A program made the translations under genes and the position numbers. From contig JAJBUH010000003.1 in NCBI GenBank assembly GCA_020860445.1, forward strand, positions 1 to 35,518: 35,518 bases of DNA, in the 5' to 3' direction. The notes below the pieces were generated by a model. The model had not been told where the DNA came from and searched no databases. It saw only the letters and a list, made by a program, of their open reading frames with translations. Below are positions 25,240 to 32,870 of this stretch, in pieces (the first letter of the stretch is position 1; each line of letters opens with the position of its first letter). Source of the stretch: Bacteroidales bacterium. GTDB taxonomy: Bacteria; Bacteroidota; Bacteroidia; Bacteroidales; Muribaculaceae.

Positions 25240-25274
25240 TTTTTCATTTTTCATTTTTCATTTTTCATTTTTCA
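25240..25274. repeat. Heptanucleotide tandem repeat (TTTTTCA)x5
   Basis: Five perfect 7-bp units plus degenerate flanks. On the coding (minus) strand the unit is TGAAAAA, and the first unit supplies the TGA stop of the BtuG-like gene. The array fills most of the 83-bp gap to the next gene. Confidence 0.95.
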
Positions 25275-26417
25275 TTCTTCATTTTCCTCGACTGGCACAG
25301 CCAGGATATGGGCTGGGTTGATATATACCTTTTGAGGCGAGAATATCTGCGTGCCCGCTGGGGTGTAGCCATAGAGGTATCCGGCTGTAGCGTAGCTGCG
25401 CGCATCGGTGAAGTAGAGATTCTGGGTGTAGGGCGACACATAGATGTCGTAGGGACTCTGTAGCGAGGCTATCAAGTCGGTAATTTCTTGGGTATAGATG
25501 ATGTCGGAGATGCTGAGGGTAGCGGGGTTGATGGTATGGATGTCATACTTATACTCGTAGGTGATGTATGAGAAAGCCGCGCCCACGGTGTAGAAGAGTT
25601 GGCCATCGCTTGTGCTGGCAGTAGATGGAAAGTCGAGTACAGTAAATTCATCGGTGTCGCAATTGAGTATGATTGTGGCTGGCTCGACATAATAATAGTC
25701 GCCTCCCGAATTGATGCACAGGTATTGTCCGGCCTGGGCCATGCCGCCGTAGAGGTTGATATGGCCGGTGTCGATAGTTTTGATCGACTGCATCGTGGCG
25801 GCATCGACCACCTGCACCGTGGTCTCGTAAGCATGATCCTCAGAATACCCATAGCCGCCGCTGTTGGCCACGTATAGCTTGCCGTTGTACAGTTTGATTC
25901 CCTCTGGCTCCCAACCGACCTCGCAGGTTGCCACTACATTCTTTGTGGCAACGTCGATCTTGGCGACATAGCCTTTCTCAAATGTCTGGTCGCCGCATAT
26001 ATGGGCATAGCTGGTCAGATAGATGTATTCGCCGTCGGTGCACATCTTGCGATTGTTGGGCACCTTCTCGGTGGCTCCGCAGGCAGTGCCGTCAGGGTGG
26101 ATGTATTGCACGATATTGCTCCAGTTTACGGCAATGGCAATCAGTGTGTCGTTGACCTGGATTATGTCGTTGGGAGTGTCGCCGAGCTTGTAGCCGTTGA
26201 CTTGCCTAAACCATTGGTTGGTCAGTACGCCAGTGGTTGAGTCATAGTACGATAGTTGTCCGTTGTCGCTCTGCCAGTTGCCTTCGTTGCACACGATGAC
26301 ATTTTCGCCAGTGAGCGTGGGCTCCGGCGTAGGCGTAGACGGTTCATCTTTGTCGCTGGAACAACCAGCGACAAGGACCCCGAGGATGGTCATGAGGGTA
26401 TAAGTGCGTTTGTCCAT
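25272..26417 (-). CDS. btuG: BtuG-like surface beta-propeller lipoprotein
   Basis: A 381-residue lipoprotein: LGVLVAGC gives the lipobox (Cys19), followed by SSDKDEP, an acidic stretch that in Bacteroidetes directs lipoproteins to the outer surface. The mature part is a YncE/DUF5074-type beta-propeller with repeated blades (YIYLTSYAH, VAKIDVATKNVVATCEVG, PEGIKLYNGKLYVANSGGYGY, VQVVDAATMQSIKTID, PYDIYVSPYTQNLYFTDARSY). BtuG proteins are propeller lipoproteins that bind cobalamin very tightly and cap BtuB. Here the gene follows btuB by 12 bp under a cobalamin riboswitch, which strongly supports that assignment. The 7-bp repeat begins at its stop codon. Confidence 0.85.
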   Translation of the reverse strand: MDKRTYTLMTILGVLVAGCSSDKDEPSTPTPEPTLTGENVIVCNEGNWQSDNGQLSYYDSTTGVLTNQWFRQVNGYKLGDTPNDIIQVNDTLIAIAVNWSNIVQYIHPDGTACGATEKVPNNRKMCTDGEYIYLTSYAHICGDQTFEKGYVAKIDVATKNVVATCEVGWEPEGIKLYNGKLYVANSGGYGYSEDHAYETTVQVVDAATMQSIKTIDTGHINLYGGMAQAGQYLCINSGGDYYYVEPATIILNCDTDEFTVLDFPSTASTSDGQLFYTVGAAFSYITYEYKYDIHTINPATLSISDIIYTQEITDLIASLQSPYDIYVSPYTQNLYFTDARSYATAGYLYGYTPAGTQIFSPQKVYINPAHILAVPVEENEE

Positions 26418-26429
26418 AATACTTGAATT

Positions 26430-28358
26430 TTAACTTAGATGATACTTGATAGTGAAAGCGAATCTGCGCCCCGGCATAGGCCAGCGCTGGATCATCTCAT
26501 AGCGGTCGTCAAAGAGGTTTTGACATTCCAATTCGGCTGAGACATGCTTTAGGCGATACGAGACCTTCACATCGGTGCAGTTGTATGCCCCGAGCGGCGG
26601 CTCGATCGAGTTTTCGGCTGTCCAATAGCGCTTGTCGACAAACATGTGCGACACCGAGGCTTGCAAATCGCGCCAGGTGAATGTGTAGACAGCCGTAAAC
26701 GACCAGCGGGGCGAGTAGGCGATGAAGTCGTTGTAGGCATCTTCGGCTGGGTCTGTGCGGTTGCGGTCGTCTTGAAATGTGGCGGTGAGCAGCAAGTGAT
26801 GCTCGCGGTAATGACCGCTGGCCGACACGTCGATGCCGAGGCTGCGGGTATAGCCGTAGTTGAGCATAGTCCATTGGTACGAGCCCTTGAGAGGCAGGCA
26901 CACGATGCGGTCTTCGATCTTATTGTAATAGCCATCAACCTGGATGTCAAACCAGTTGATGCCGTAGTTGAAACCGATGTTGTACTGGCGCGTGTATTCG
27001 GGCTTGAGGTTGCGGTTGCCAACCAGGGTGTAATAGAGGTCGTTGAGCGTAGGGATGCGGAACACCTCTTTGTAATAAGCTCGGAACAGCCAATGCCTCA
27101 CGCTGTACGACCCCAAGGCATTCCAGGTGAAGCGGCTCAGCGGTTTTGCCTCGCCACGGGTATGGTCGCTGCAATGGGTGTATAGGCCGCTGGCGTTGAC
27201 ATTCCATGGCCCTTTGTTGAAAAATCCTGAGATCGATGTCTTGCTATCAAGGCGGTAGACGTAGCTGAAATTTTTGACATCGGTGGTGAGGTCGCTCCAG
27301 CGCAGGTCGGTCGATGCCGAGACTTTCCAAGCCCGGCGCTCGTAGGCGGCGGCAAATGCGCCGTAGATGTCTTGTTGGTGGTATTTGTTGTTGCTGTGCA
27401 CCGCTATGTTTTCGGGGTAGTCAGAACGGTAATGCAGATGGTCGTTGCTGTATTTCATGATGGCGCGGAAGCCATAGTGGCGATAGCGCTTGCGCCAACT
27501 GAGTTGGCTGAAAAAGTTTCGGTCCCACTCGCGGCCCACATCGGTGTAGGTGTCGCTCAGGCGGCGCACAATGCCGCCGGGTAATCCGCGCTCTGAGTTG
27601 AAGAAATAGGTGTGCCATTGGAAACCCTTATAGAATAGGCAACTCTCGAGCCTGAGCATCTTGATGTCGCTGTTGCGGCGTGTACCGGATGTGTCTTCGT
27701 ATTGGGTATGGTATTCAAATGGATAGTCGCCCTTTGAGTAGGTGTATGCGGCATCGATGAATCCGAGGCGGCTGAGCGAACCTGTGACCGTAGTCTTGTA
27801 GGTATGAAATGAGCCGATTGTGCCCGAGGCGGTGATGTCGGTCTTGTCGGGGCGCTTGGTCTGGAGATATACGGTCGATGCCGAGGCGTACTCCGAGGCG
27901 CACATCAGCAGTTCGTTTTTGTTGGCGTTGTAGAGTGATACTGATTCGAGGGTCGAGAGAGAATACTTGCCAAGGTCGACAGTGCCGTTTTGCGCATTGG
28001 TGACGCGCACGCCGTCGATGTACACGCCTACATGCTGGCTGCCCAGCGAACGCACATTCACTGTCTTTTGTCCGCCCAGGCCTCCGTAATCCTTGACTTG
28101 CACTCCGGCCATGTATTTGAGCACATCAGCCACCGAGCTGGATGGGAGAGCCTCGATGATGTCGCGGCCAATCACTTGGTTGGGGGTGACATTCTTGGGC
28201 ATCACTTTTTCAATTATTACCTCTTGGAGTTCGATTGAATCGAGGTACGCATCGCTGTAGCCTTCGACCGACTGGCCAAAAGCAACAAAGCGGAGCGATG
28301 CAATCACACATGCAAGGCCCCACCTGAGTAAGGTAGATGATAAGAATCGTCCAATCAT
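26430..28358 (-). CDS. btuB: BtuB-like TonB-dependent cobalamin receptor
   Basis: A 642-residue outer-membrane transporter. A signal sequence (to ~FGQS) is followed by a TonB-box-like IELQEVIIEK, a plug domain (about 50-170, with LPSSSVADVLKYMAGVQVKDYGG and NVRSLGSQHVGVYIDGVRV), and a 22-strand-type barrel with typical segments (NLKPEYTRQYNIGFNYG, NLFDDRYEMIQRWPMPGRRF). The plug is the form seen in BtuB and related receptors without a SusC-like N-terminal extension. A cobalamin riboswitch in its leader makes corrinoids the likely substrate. It is the first gene of a four-gene series; no btuCDF genes are in the window. The length is normal for BtuB. Confidence 0.92.
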   Translation of the reverse strand: MIGRFLSSTLLRWGLACVIASLRFVAFGQSVEGYSDAYLDSIELQEVIIEKVMPKNVTPNQVIGRDIIEALPSSSVADVLKYMAGVQVKDYGGLGGQKTVNVRSLGSQHVGVYIDGVRVTNAQNGTVDLGKYSLSTLESVSLYNANKNELLMCASEYASASTVYLQTKRPDKTDITASGTIGSFHTYKTTVTGSLSRLGFIDAAYTYSKGDYPFEYHTQYEDTSGTRRNSDIKMLRLESCLFYKGFQWHTYFFNSERGLPGGIVRRLSDTYTDVGREWDRNFFSQLSWRKRYRHYGFRAIMKYSNDHLHYRSDYPENIAVHSNNKYHQQDIYGAFAAAYERRAWKVSASTDLRWSDLTTDVKNFSYVYRLDSKTSISGFFNKGPWNVNASGLYTHCSDHTRGEAKPLSRFTWNALGSYSVRHWLFRAYYKEVFRIPTLNDLYYTLVGNRNLKPEYTRQYNIGFNYGINWFDIQVDGYYNKIEDRIVCLPLKGSYQWTMLNYGYTRSLGIDVSASGHYREHHLLLTATFQDDRNRTDPAEDAYNDFIAYSPRWSFTAVYTFTWRDLQASVSHMFVDKRYWTAENSIEPPLGAYNCTDVKVSYRLKHVSAELECQNLFDDRYEMIQRWPMPGRRFAFTIKYHLS

Positions 28359-28400
28359 TGAAATTCTATCGAAGCCCGCGAGCGAATTTGTATGTTGAGC

Positions 28401-28562
28401 TTACAGCAGGTCTTCTGACTTGTCTCAGAGGTTCCGGCGTCTTCTCAGCCTGGAGGGGCCAATGACATGGTGTCGGATTCTTTCTGAAGAGACTTACAGC
28501 AGCGGGTACTGTCCAGGATTTTCACCTGATTCCCTTTTAAACTTGCCCCCACTGGGGCGAGT
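28401..28562 (-). promoter_or_regulatory. Cobalamin (B12) riboswitch
   Basis: On the minus strand the leader contains the conserved cobalamin-aptamer landmarks in order: AAAAGGGAA, GGTGAAAATCC, the CCCGC then CTGTAAG segment, a GC-rich mid-portion, and AGTCAGAAGACCTGC at the 3' end. It ends about 43 bases before the btuB ATG, so it probably represses btuB expression when cobalamin is plentiful, by blocking translation or by early termination. I see no obvious terminator, which favours translational control. Edges are approximate. Confidence 0.93.
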
Positions 28563-28577
28563 ACTATAAACTCGTTG

Positions 28578-28585
28578 CAAAATTA
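28578..28585 (-). promoter_or_regulatory. Candidate -7 box of the btuB operon
   Basis: TAATTTTG on the minus strand just upstream of the riboswitch matches TAnnTTTG. The -33 box is not clear. Confidence 0.55.
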
Positions 28586-28650
28586 GCAACAATTTCCCAC
28601 ATAAAAAAGTTTAATCTGCCTTTTGAGCGAATCATCTTGAAATTAGGCTT

Positions 28651-28998
28651 CTGGTCGCCTCGGAGAGGCGGTACTTTTGTTTATCGGAAATACCGCCTCT
28701 CCGAGGCGAATAGTCTATTTATCAGCACTTTCTTTCTACCCCACCCAGCGTCGCTTCGCTCCGCTGAGTGGGGTTAACCAAATACCGCCTCTCCGAGGCG
28801 ACCAGGAGCATACAGGCTCTCCCCGGATGGCTACCCCGTAGGGGTTGTTTCATTTAGCGTATAGGCTATCCCCGGATGGCTACCCCGTAGGGGTTGTTTC
28901 ATTCACTTGACTATCGGAATGAAACAACCCCTACGGGGTAGGAGGGGGGCGTCGCGCCAATAGCTAGATGAAATAACCCCTACGGGGTAGCCATCTGG
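28651..28998. repeat. Island of several palindromic repeat families
   Basis: A ~350-bp gene-free stretch between the riboswitch and the ABC permease gene holds three families. (i) GCCTCTCCGAGGC-core palindromes at 28651-28673, 28691-28709 and 28783-28805 (another at 35322-35342). (ii) The CCCCACCCAGCG hairpin at 28736-28775, identical to 25-64. (iii) Four copies of a unit with GGCTACCCCGTAGGGGTT: two direct (28811-28854, 28860-28902) and two inverted (28918-28941, 28968-28998). These look like REP/BIME-type dispersed palindromes. No coding sequence is evident. Confidence 0.9.
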
Positions 28999-29010
28999 TA
29001 CATTTGCAAT

Positions 29011-29078
29011 GTGAACAGAGGACAGGTACGCGTTCACAAGGTGATTGTGTACGGACAATAGTGTCCGTTTTCGTACAC
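29011..29078. promoter_or_regulatory. Palindromes upstream of the ABC operon (candidate activator sites)
   Basis: Three nested or adjacent inverted repeats: GTGAAC...GTTCAC (29011-29037), CGGACAATAGTGTCCG (29052-29067, perfect 6-bp arms), and GTGTACG...CGTACAC (29047-53/29072-78). They lie about 55-110 bp upstream of a -24/-12-like promoter, where enhancer sites for NtrC-type activators usually sit. They may bind the regulator encoded at 32.9 kb. Confidence 0.55.
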
Positions 29079-29121
29079 TATGAAATTGGTAATGGGGTTG
29101 ATATCAAGTGGTTAGGCGTTT

Positions 29122-29136
29122 TGGCACGGTATTGGA
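29122..29136 (+). promoter_or_regulatory. Candidate sigma-54 (-24/-12) promoter
   Basis: TGGCACGG matches the -24 half of TGGCACG-N4-TTGCA exactly. The -12 half is weaker (TTGG/TGGA instead of TTGC, one base of spacing ambiguity). It lies 28 bp upstream of the ABC permease ATG, and an NtrC-family regulator is encoded in the same cluster, which raises the prior. Confidence 0.5.
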
Positions 29137-29163
29137 GGGGATATAGGAGAAAAAGGAAATGAT

Positions 29164-31764
29164 ATGGAGAGAATAAAAGAAATATGGCTGCTGATATGCG
29201 CCAATAGGGTGAGCAGCGCCTTGTATATCGCGGGCGTGGCCCTCGCTGTGACTGTCTCGATGCTTGTGGCCATCGTCTGGCACGTCAAGCTGTCGCCAAT
29301 GTACCCCGAGGACAATCGAGCCCGCATCGCCTACCTCACCGAACTCGAATGTGTCGACGACACCGACGGCGATACCAATTCGGTCTCCTGGGGCCTCGGT
29401 CAAGGGACCATCCCGCTCTTCACCGACAGCGTTGGCGAATGGACTGAGGCGATTGGCATCGTGGCAGATTTGCGCGATCGCTTTGCCCATGTGATAGCTC
29501 CGGAGTGGGAGATGGATGGAGCCGTCAAGTTTGTCAACCCCGGATTTTTCAAGGTCTTCAACTACCAATTCCTCTCCGGTTCCCCCATCACCGAGCAGCA
29601 ATGGGCCAATCAAGAGCACATTGCCATAATCGATGATGACATGGCCCGGCAATTATTCGGCAGCGTTGATGCCGCTGTGGGGCAGATGGTCGATATCGAT
29701 GGCGTACAGTCAAAAATCACTGGCGTGGTGGCCCATGGTTCTACGCTGCTGCCCACGAGCTATGGCCAGATTTTCCAGCCCTATTATGTCAAGGATGTCT
29801 CAGAGGAGGAATATATGGACGCTGCGGTTGGGCCATTCCAACTCTTTTTCCTGCTCAGACCGGGAGCCAAGTTCTCTGACTTCAAAGAAGAAATGCAAAA
29901 TCGAGTGCGCCGAGTCAATTCCGCTGCTGAGTCTCGCACTCTCAATATCAAGAGCGGTCCGATGAATCACAAGCAATATGTTTCCGACGAGATTTTCTTT
30001 GACAATGGCAATTCCTTCTTGCTCGTATGCGTATTGGGCATAGTGCTATTGCTCGTGCCGGCCTTCAACCTTTCTGGCTTGATCCTCGAGGCCAATCATC
30101 GGCGCAATCAGGAGCAGGGAATCCGCAAATCATTTGGCGCATCAAAGCGCCATCTGCAGTGGGAGATATTCGTTGAGAATCTGTTTCTTACGGGCATCGG
30201 CGCGGCGATAGGCTTGGTGCTGGCATGGATAGTGGCTTGGGCCTGTCGCGACTGGATGTTTGACATCTTCAACTACTTTGGCGATTTTGAGAGCGAGAGA
30301 TTTGTCACCAAGGTTACCGCACCGATGCTTTTCTCTTGGCGAGTGTTCGCCATAGCCGTGCTGGCAGCCTTGCTGCTGAATATAGTGTCGTCGGTGATTC
30401 CGACTTGGCTGGCATTGCGGCGCCCGATCGTAGACCAACTGCACGATGCCGCTGGTCGGGATGACAGTTTTGGCTTCTGGCGCCGCTATGGAGTCAATGC
30501 GCTGGTGTTTGCCGAGATAGTGCTGATAGTGCTGCTGTCGTGGGCCATTCTCGACAATCTTACGGTGCGCACCTACGATTCCTACCAGCCTCTGGGCTAT
30601 GATTACGACCGCTTGGTTGATGTGACCTTCAATTCCTATCCGGCAGCCTCGGCCGCTTATCATGAAGAGGAGGCCGATTCGGCCGCCCAAGTGCAATCGG
30701 CATTGGCATTGATGAATGTGCTGTGGAATATGCCTGAGGTGGAGTGTGGGACATTTGTTAAGTCGTACACTCAATTTGAGTGGCGAGGAAATAGCAGCAG
30801 CGCTTTTGTCGGCTCTGATACCACTCAGCGACATATTGCCATAGATATCATAAATTATCCCTACGGCGGTGACTTCTTCGCTACAATGGGCATTAGGCCA
30901 ATAATGCCAGAAATTACCCCGGCACAGCTCGACCGCCTGCCATTGGCGCCCGATGAGGTGGTGATTACTCGCGATGCGGCCCTCAAAGGCTATGGACGAA
31001 TCGATGTGGTGGGCGACACTATGAAATCCAACTATCAGGGACCCAAGATAATCAGAGCGGTGGTTGAGAATGTGCGTATCAAATCGTTTATCAATAGTAA
31101 GTTGGTGCGGTTTCTCCCTGATTTCTACCATCCTACGCTTTATTCCGACAGCCGGCGGCTTAAGACTGAACCCACTATCATACTTAGGATGAAGGAGGGA
31201 GTACGTCCGGCGGATTTCATCAAGAATCATCAAACCGAACTGATGCAGTCGCTCAAAGCTGGCAATTATTACTGCTCGGGAGTATACGATTTTGATATGA
31301 AGACGCTGAGAGTTAAGAACTCTTACGGCATCACCAACACGATGCGAGTGAATGTGATATTGGCACTGTTTCTTGGGGCAAATGTTTTCCTCGGGGTTGT
31401 GGGCACGTACTATCTGCAGACGCGGCGCCGCAGCCACGAGGCTGGGTTGCGCAAGTCGTTTGGCGCCACCTCGGGGCGCATTACTCGGTCGCTGATGGCC
31501 GAGGGGATGGTGCTTACCTTCCTGGCCTGGGTGATTGGGTGCGTATTGTACTGGGCGATTGTTGGGCGCCATGGGCTGACTCTGAGCATGGGCGTTTCGT
31601 TTAGCACGATGCCCGACACATGGGTCTATCATTATTGGCAGCATTTCGCGGTCATCTCGGGCATCGTGCTGATAGTGATGCTTGTTGCCACCCTCATAGG
31701 CATCTCAGTCCCCGCTTACCGCATCAGCCGCATCACCCCCGTCGATGCCCTCCGCGACGAATAA
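29164..31764 (+). CDS. MacB/FtsX-family ABC permease, double-length
   Basis: An 866-residue inner-membrane protein built from two MacB-type halves. Half 1 has a TM near 15-40, a periplasmic MacB core (~45-280), and three TMs with the FtsX motif NHRRNQEQGIRKSFGASKRHL. Half 2 has a TM at ~445-465 and a periplasmic part. Its three C-terminal TMs carry TRRRSHEAGLRKSFGATSGRI (quoted in part), ending in the family tail RISRITPVDALRDE. About eight TMs in total. Such permeases usually pair with a LolD/MacB-type ATPase and act as mechanotransmitters or exporters of lipoproteins, peptides or toxic compounds. The cognate ATPase follows, with a 212-bp inverted-repeat element between them. The substrate is unknown. 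Confidence 0.9.
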   Translation: MERIKEIWLLICANRVSSALYIAGVALAVTVSMLVAIVWHVKLSPMYPEDNRARIAYLTELECVDDTDGDTNSVSWGLGQGTIPLFTDSVGEWTEAIGIVADLRDRFAHVIAPEWEMDGAVKFVNPGFFKVFNYQFLSGSPITEQQWANQEHIAIIDDDMARQLFGSVDAAVGQMVDIDGVQSKITGVVAHGSTLLPTSYGQIFQPYYVKDVSEEEYMDAAVGPFQLFFLLRPGAKFSDFKEEMQNRVRRVNSAAESRTLNIKSGPMNHKQYVSDEIFFDNGNSFLLVCVLGIVLLLVPAFNLSGLILEANHRRNQEQGIRKSFGASKRHLQWEIFVENLFLTGIGAAIGLVLAWIVAWACRDWMFDIFNYFGDFESERFVTKVTAPMLFSWRVFAIAVLAALLLNIVSSVIPTWLALRRPIVDQLHDAAGRDDSFGFWRRYGVNALVFAEIVLIVLLSWAILDNLTVRTYDSYQPLGYDYDRLVDVTFNSYPAASAAYHEEEADSAAQVQSALALMNVLWNMPEVECGTFVKSYTQFEWRGNSSSAFVGSDTTQRHIAIDIINYPYGGDFFATMGIRPIMPEITPAQLDRLPLAPDEVVITRDAALKGYGRIDVVGDTMKSNYQGPKIIRAVVENVRIKSFINSKLVRFLPDFYHPTLYSDSRRLKTEPTIILRMKEGVRPADFIKNHQTELMQSLKAGNYYCSGVYDFDMKTLRVKNSYGITNTMRVNVILALFLGANVFLGVVGTYYLQTRRRSHEAGLRKSFGATSGRITRSLMAEGMVLTFLAWVIGCVLYWAIVGRHGLTLSMGVSFSTMPDTWVYHYWQHFAVISGIVLIVMLVATLIGISVPAYRISRITPVDALRDE

Positions 31765-31779
31765 CCCGTCATTTTAAAT

Positions 31780-31991
31780 ATGGATTTTAACCACAGATTT
31801 ACACAGATTTACACAGATTCCTTAGATGGTCACATTTATATTTCATAGAGCACCAGAGGTGCTGACAGATTCCCACAGACCATCCGGATGGCATCTGTGG
31901 AAATCTGTCGGCGCTACTGCGCCTCTCTGAAACGATTGATTCCCATGGCAGAATCTGTGTAAATCTGTGTAAATCTGTGGTTAAAATCCAT
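31780..31991. mobile_element. MITE-like element with 41-bp perfect terminal inverted repeats
   Basis: The ends (ATGGATTTTAACCACAGATT... and its exact complement) are perfect 41-bp inverted repeats built from ACAGATTTAC-type units. The ~130-bp interior has nested palindromes AGCACCAGAGGTGCT and CCATCCGGATGG. There is no ORF and no clear target-site duplication. It lies between the permease and ATPase genes, occupying most of their 261-bp gap. A ~115-bp inverted partial copy is at 35351-35468, and a shorter hairpin relative is at 32776-32843. It is probably a non-autonomous or REP-like element moved by a transposase encoded elsewhere. Confidence 0.82.
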
Positions 31992-32025
31992 TACTATAGC
32001 TTAATTTAAAAATTGTGCTTTACTT

Positions 32026-32700
32026 ATGGATATTATAAAGTTGAGCGGTGTGCGCAAGGTGTATCGCACACGGCAGATCGAGACAAGAGCGCTCGATAAT
32101 GTGAATATTTCGGTGCCCGAGGGGCAATTCGTGGCAATCATGGGCCCTTCGGGCTGCGGCAAGTCCACGCTCCTCAACATCATGGGTCTGCTCGACCGGC
32201 CCACTGCTGGCAGCGTTGAGATTGGGGGCATCCGCGCCGACGCCCTCAAGGATTTGGCTATGGCGAGGTTTCGCAACGAGAATTTGGGATTTGTGTTCCA
32301 GAGTTTCTACCTAATCCCCCAACTCAATGTGCTGCAAAATGTGATGGTGCCGCTGCAATACCGAGGCGACATGTCGGCAAGCCTGCGGCGAGAACTCGCA
32401 GCTGAGGCGCTGCATCGCGTGGGCCTTGATGCTCGCCTTAGGCATTACCCTTGGCAATTGTCGGGTGGACAGAGCCAGCGCGTGGCGATAGCTCGCGCAA
32501 TAGTTGGCAATCCCAAGATAATCCTGGCTGACGAACCGACCGGCAATCTCGACTCTCGTATGGGCCAGGACATTATGGATCTGCTGCATGGGCTGAATCA
32601 GCACGAGGGACGCACCATTGTGATGGTGACACACAATGAGCGCCAAGCCAAGGGAGCCGACCGCATCATCCGCTTTTTCGATGGCCGACAGGTGCAATAA
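32026..32700 (+). CDS. LolD/MacB-type ABC transporter ATPase
   Basis: A 224-residue cytoplasmic ATP-binding subunit. Walker A GPSGCGKST (40-48), Q-loop FQSF (Q92), signature LSGGQ (145-149), Walker B IILADEPTGNLD (from 165) and an H-loop VTHNE are all intact. Length and sequence fit the LolD/MacB/FtsE group that energises MacB/FtsX permeases. It is probably the partner of the double permease upstream, although the inverted-repeat element separates them. A new promoter for the regulator genes lies just downstream. Confidence 0.95.
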   Translation: MDIIKLSGVRKVYRTRQIETRALDNVNISVPEGQFVAIMGPSGCGKSTLLNIMGLLDRPTAGSVEIGGIRADALKDLAMARFRNENLGFVFQSFYLIPQLNVLQNVMVPLQYRGDMSASLRRELAAEALHRVGLDARLRHYPWQLSGGQSQRVAIARAIVGNPKIILADEPTGNLDSRMGQDIMDLLHGLNQHEGRTIVMVTHNERQAKGADRIIRFFDGRQVQ

Positions 32701-32712
32701 CCGCATATTGTT

Positions 32713-32743
32713 TTTGGCTTTCCGATAAATTTCACTACCTTTG
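32713..32743 (+). promoter_or_regulatory. Promoter of the regulator-kinase pair
   Basis: TTTG, exactly 19 bp, then TACCTTTG matches the Bacteroidetes consensus. It lets the two-component genes be expressed independently of the putative sigma-54 promoter of the transporter. Confidence 0.7.
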
Positions 32744-32775
32744 TAACTTGTAAATAATAATTCATATGGATAAGG

Positions 32776-32843
32776 AACCACAGATTTACGCAGATTTACA
32801 CAGATTCCTCCTATGGAAATCTGTGAAAATCTGTGGTTAAAAT
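32776..32843. repeat. Short hairpin relative of the MITE-like element in the regulator leader
   Basis: AACCACAGATTTACGCAGATTTACACAG... faces GAAAATCTGTGGTT, so the transcript leader can form a long hairpin. It sits between the promoter and the regulator start. An ATG at 32766 opens a 24-codon ORF through the hairpin, ending at TAA 32838, in the same frame as the regulator. This looks like an insertion into the original 5' end of the gene. Confidence 0.75.
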
Positions 32844-32870
32844 ATACATCAGAGTTTTAAAATTGAAGGT

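Noticed and set aside
28996-29008. TGGTACATTTGCA as the sigma-54 promoter
   Set aside because: The distance between GG and GC is 9 rather than 12 bp; the TGGCACGG site at 29122 fits the -24 element better and is closer to the gene.
30142-31644. 500-residue minus-strand ORF opposite the ABC permease
   Set aside because: It has no domain signal, is rich in His/Arg/Gln as expected for an antisense shadow of this GC-rich coding region, and lies entirely opposite a well-supported permease gene.
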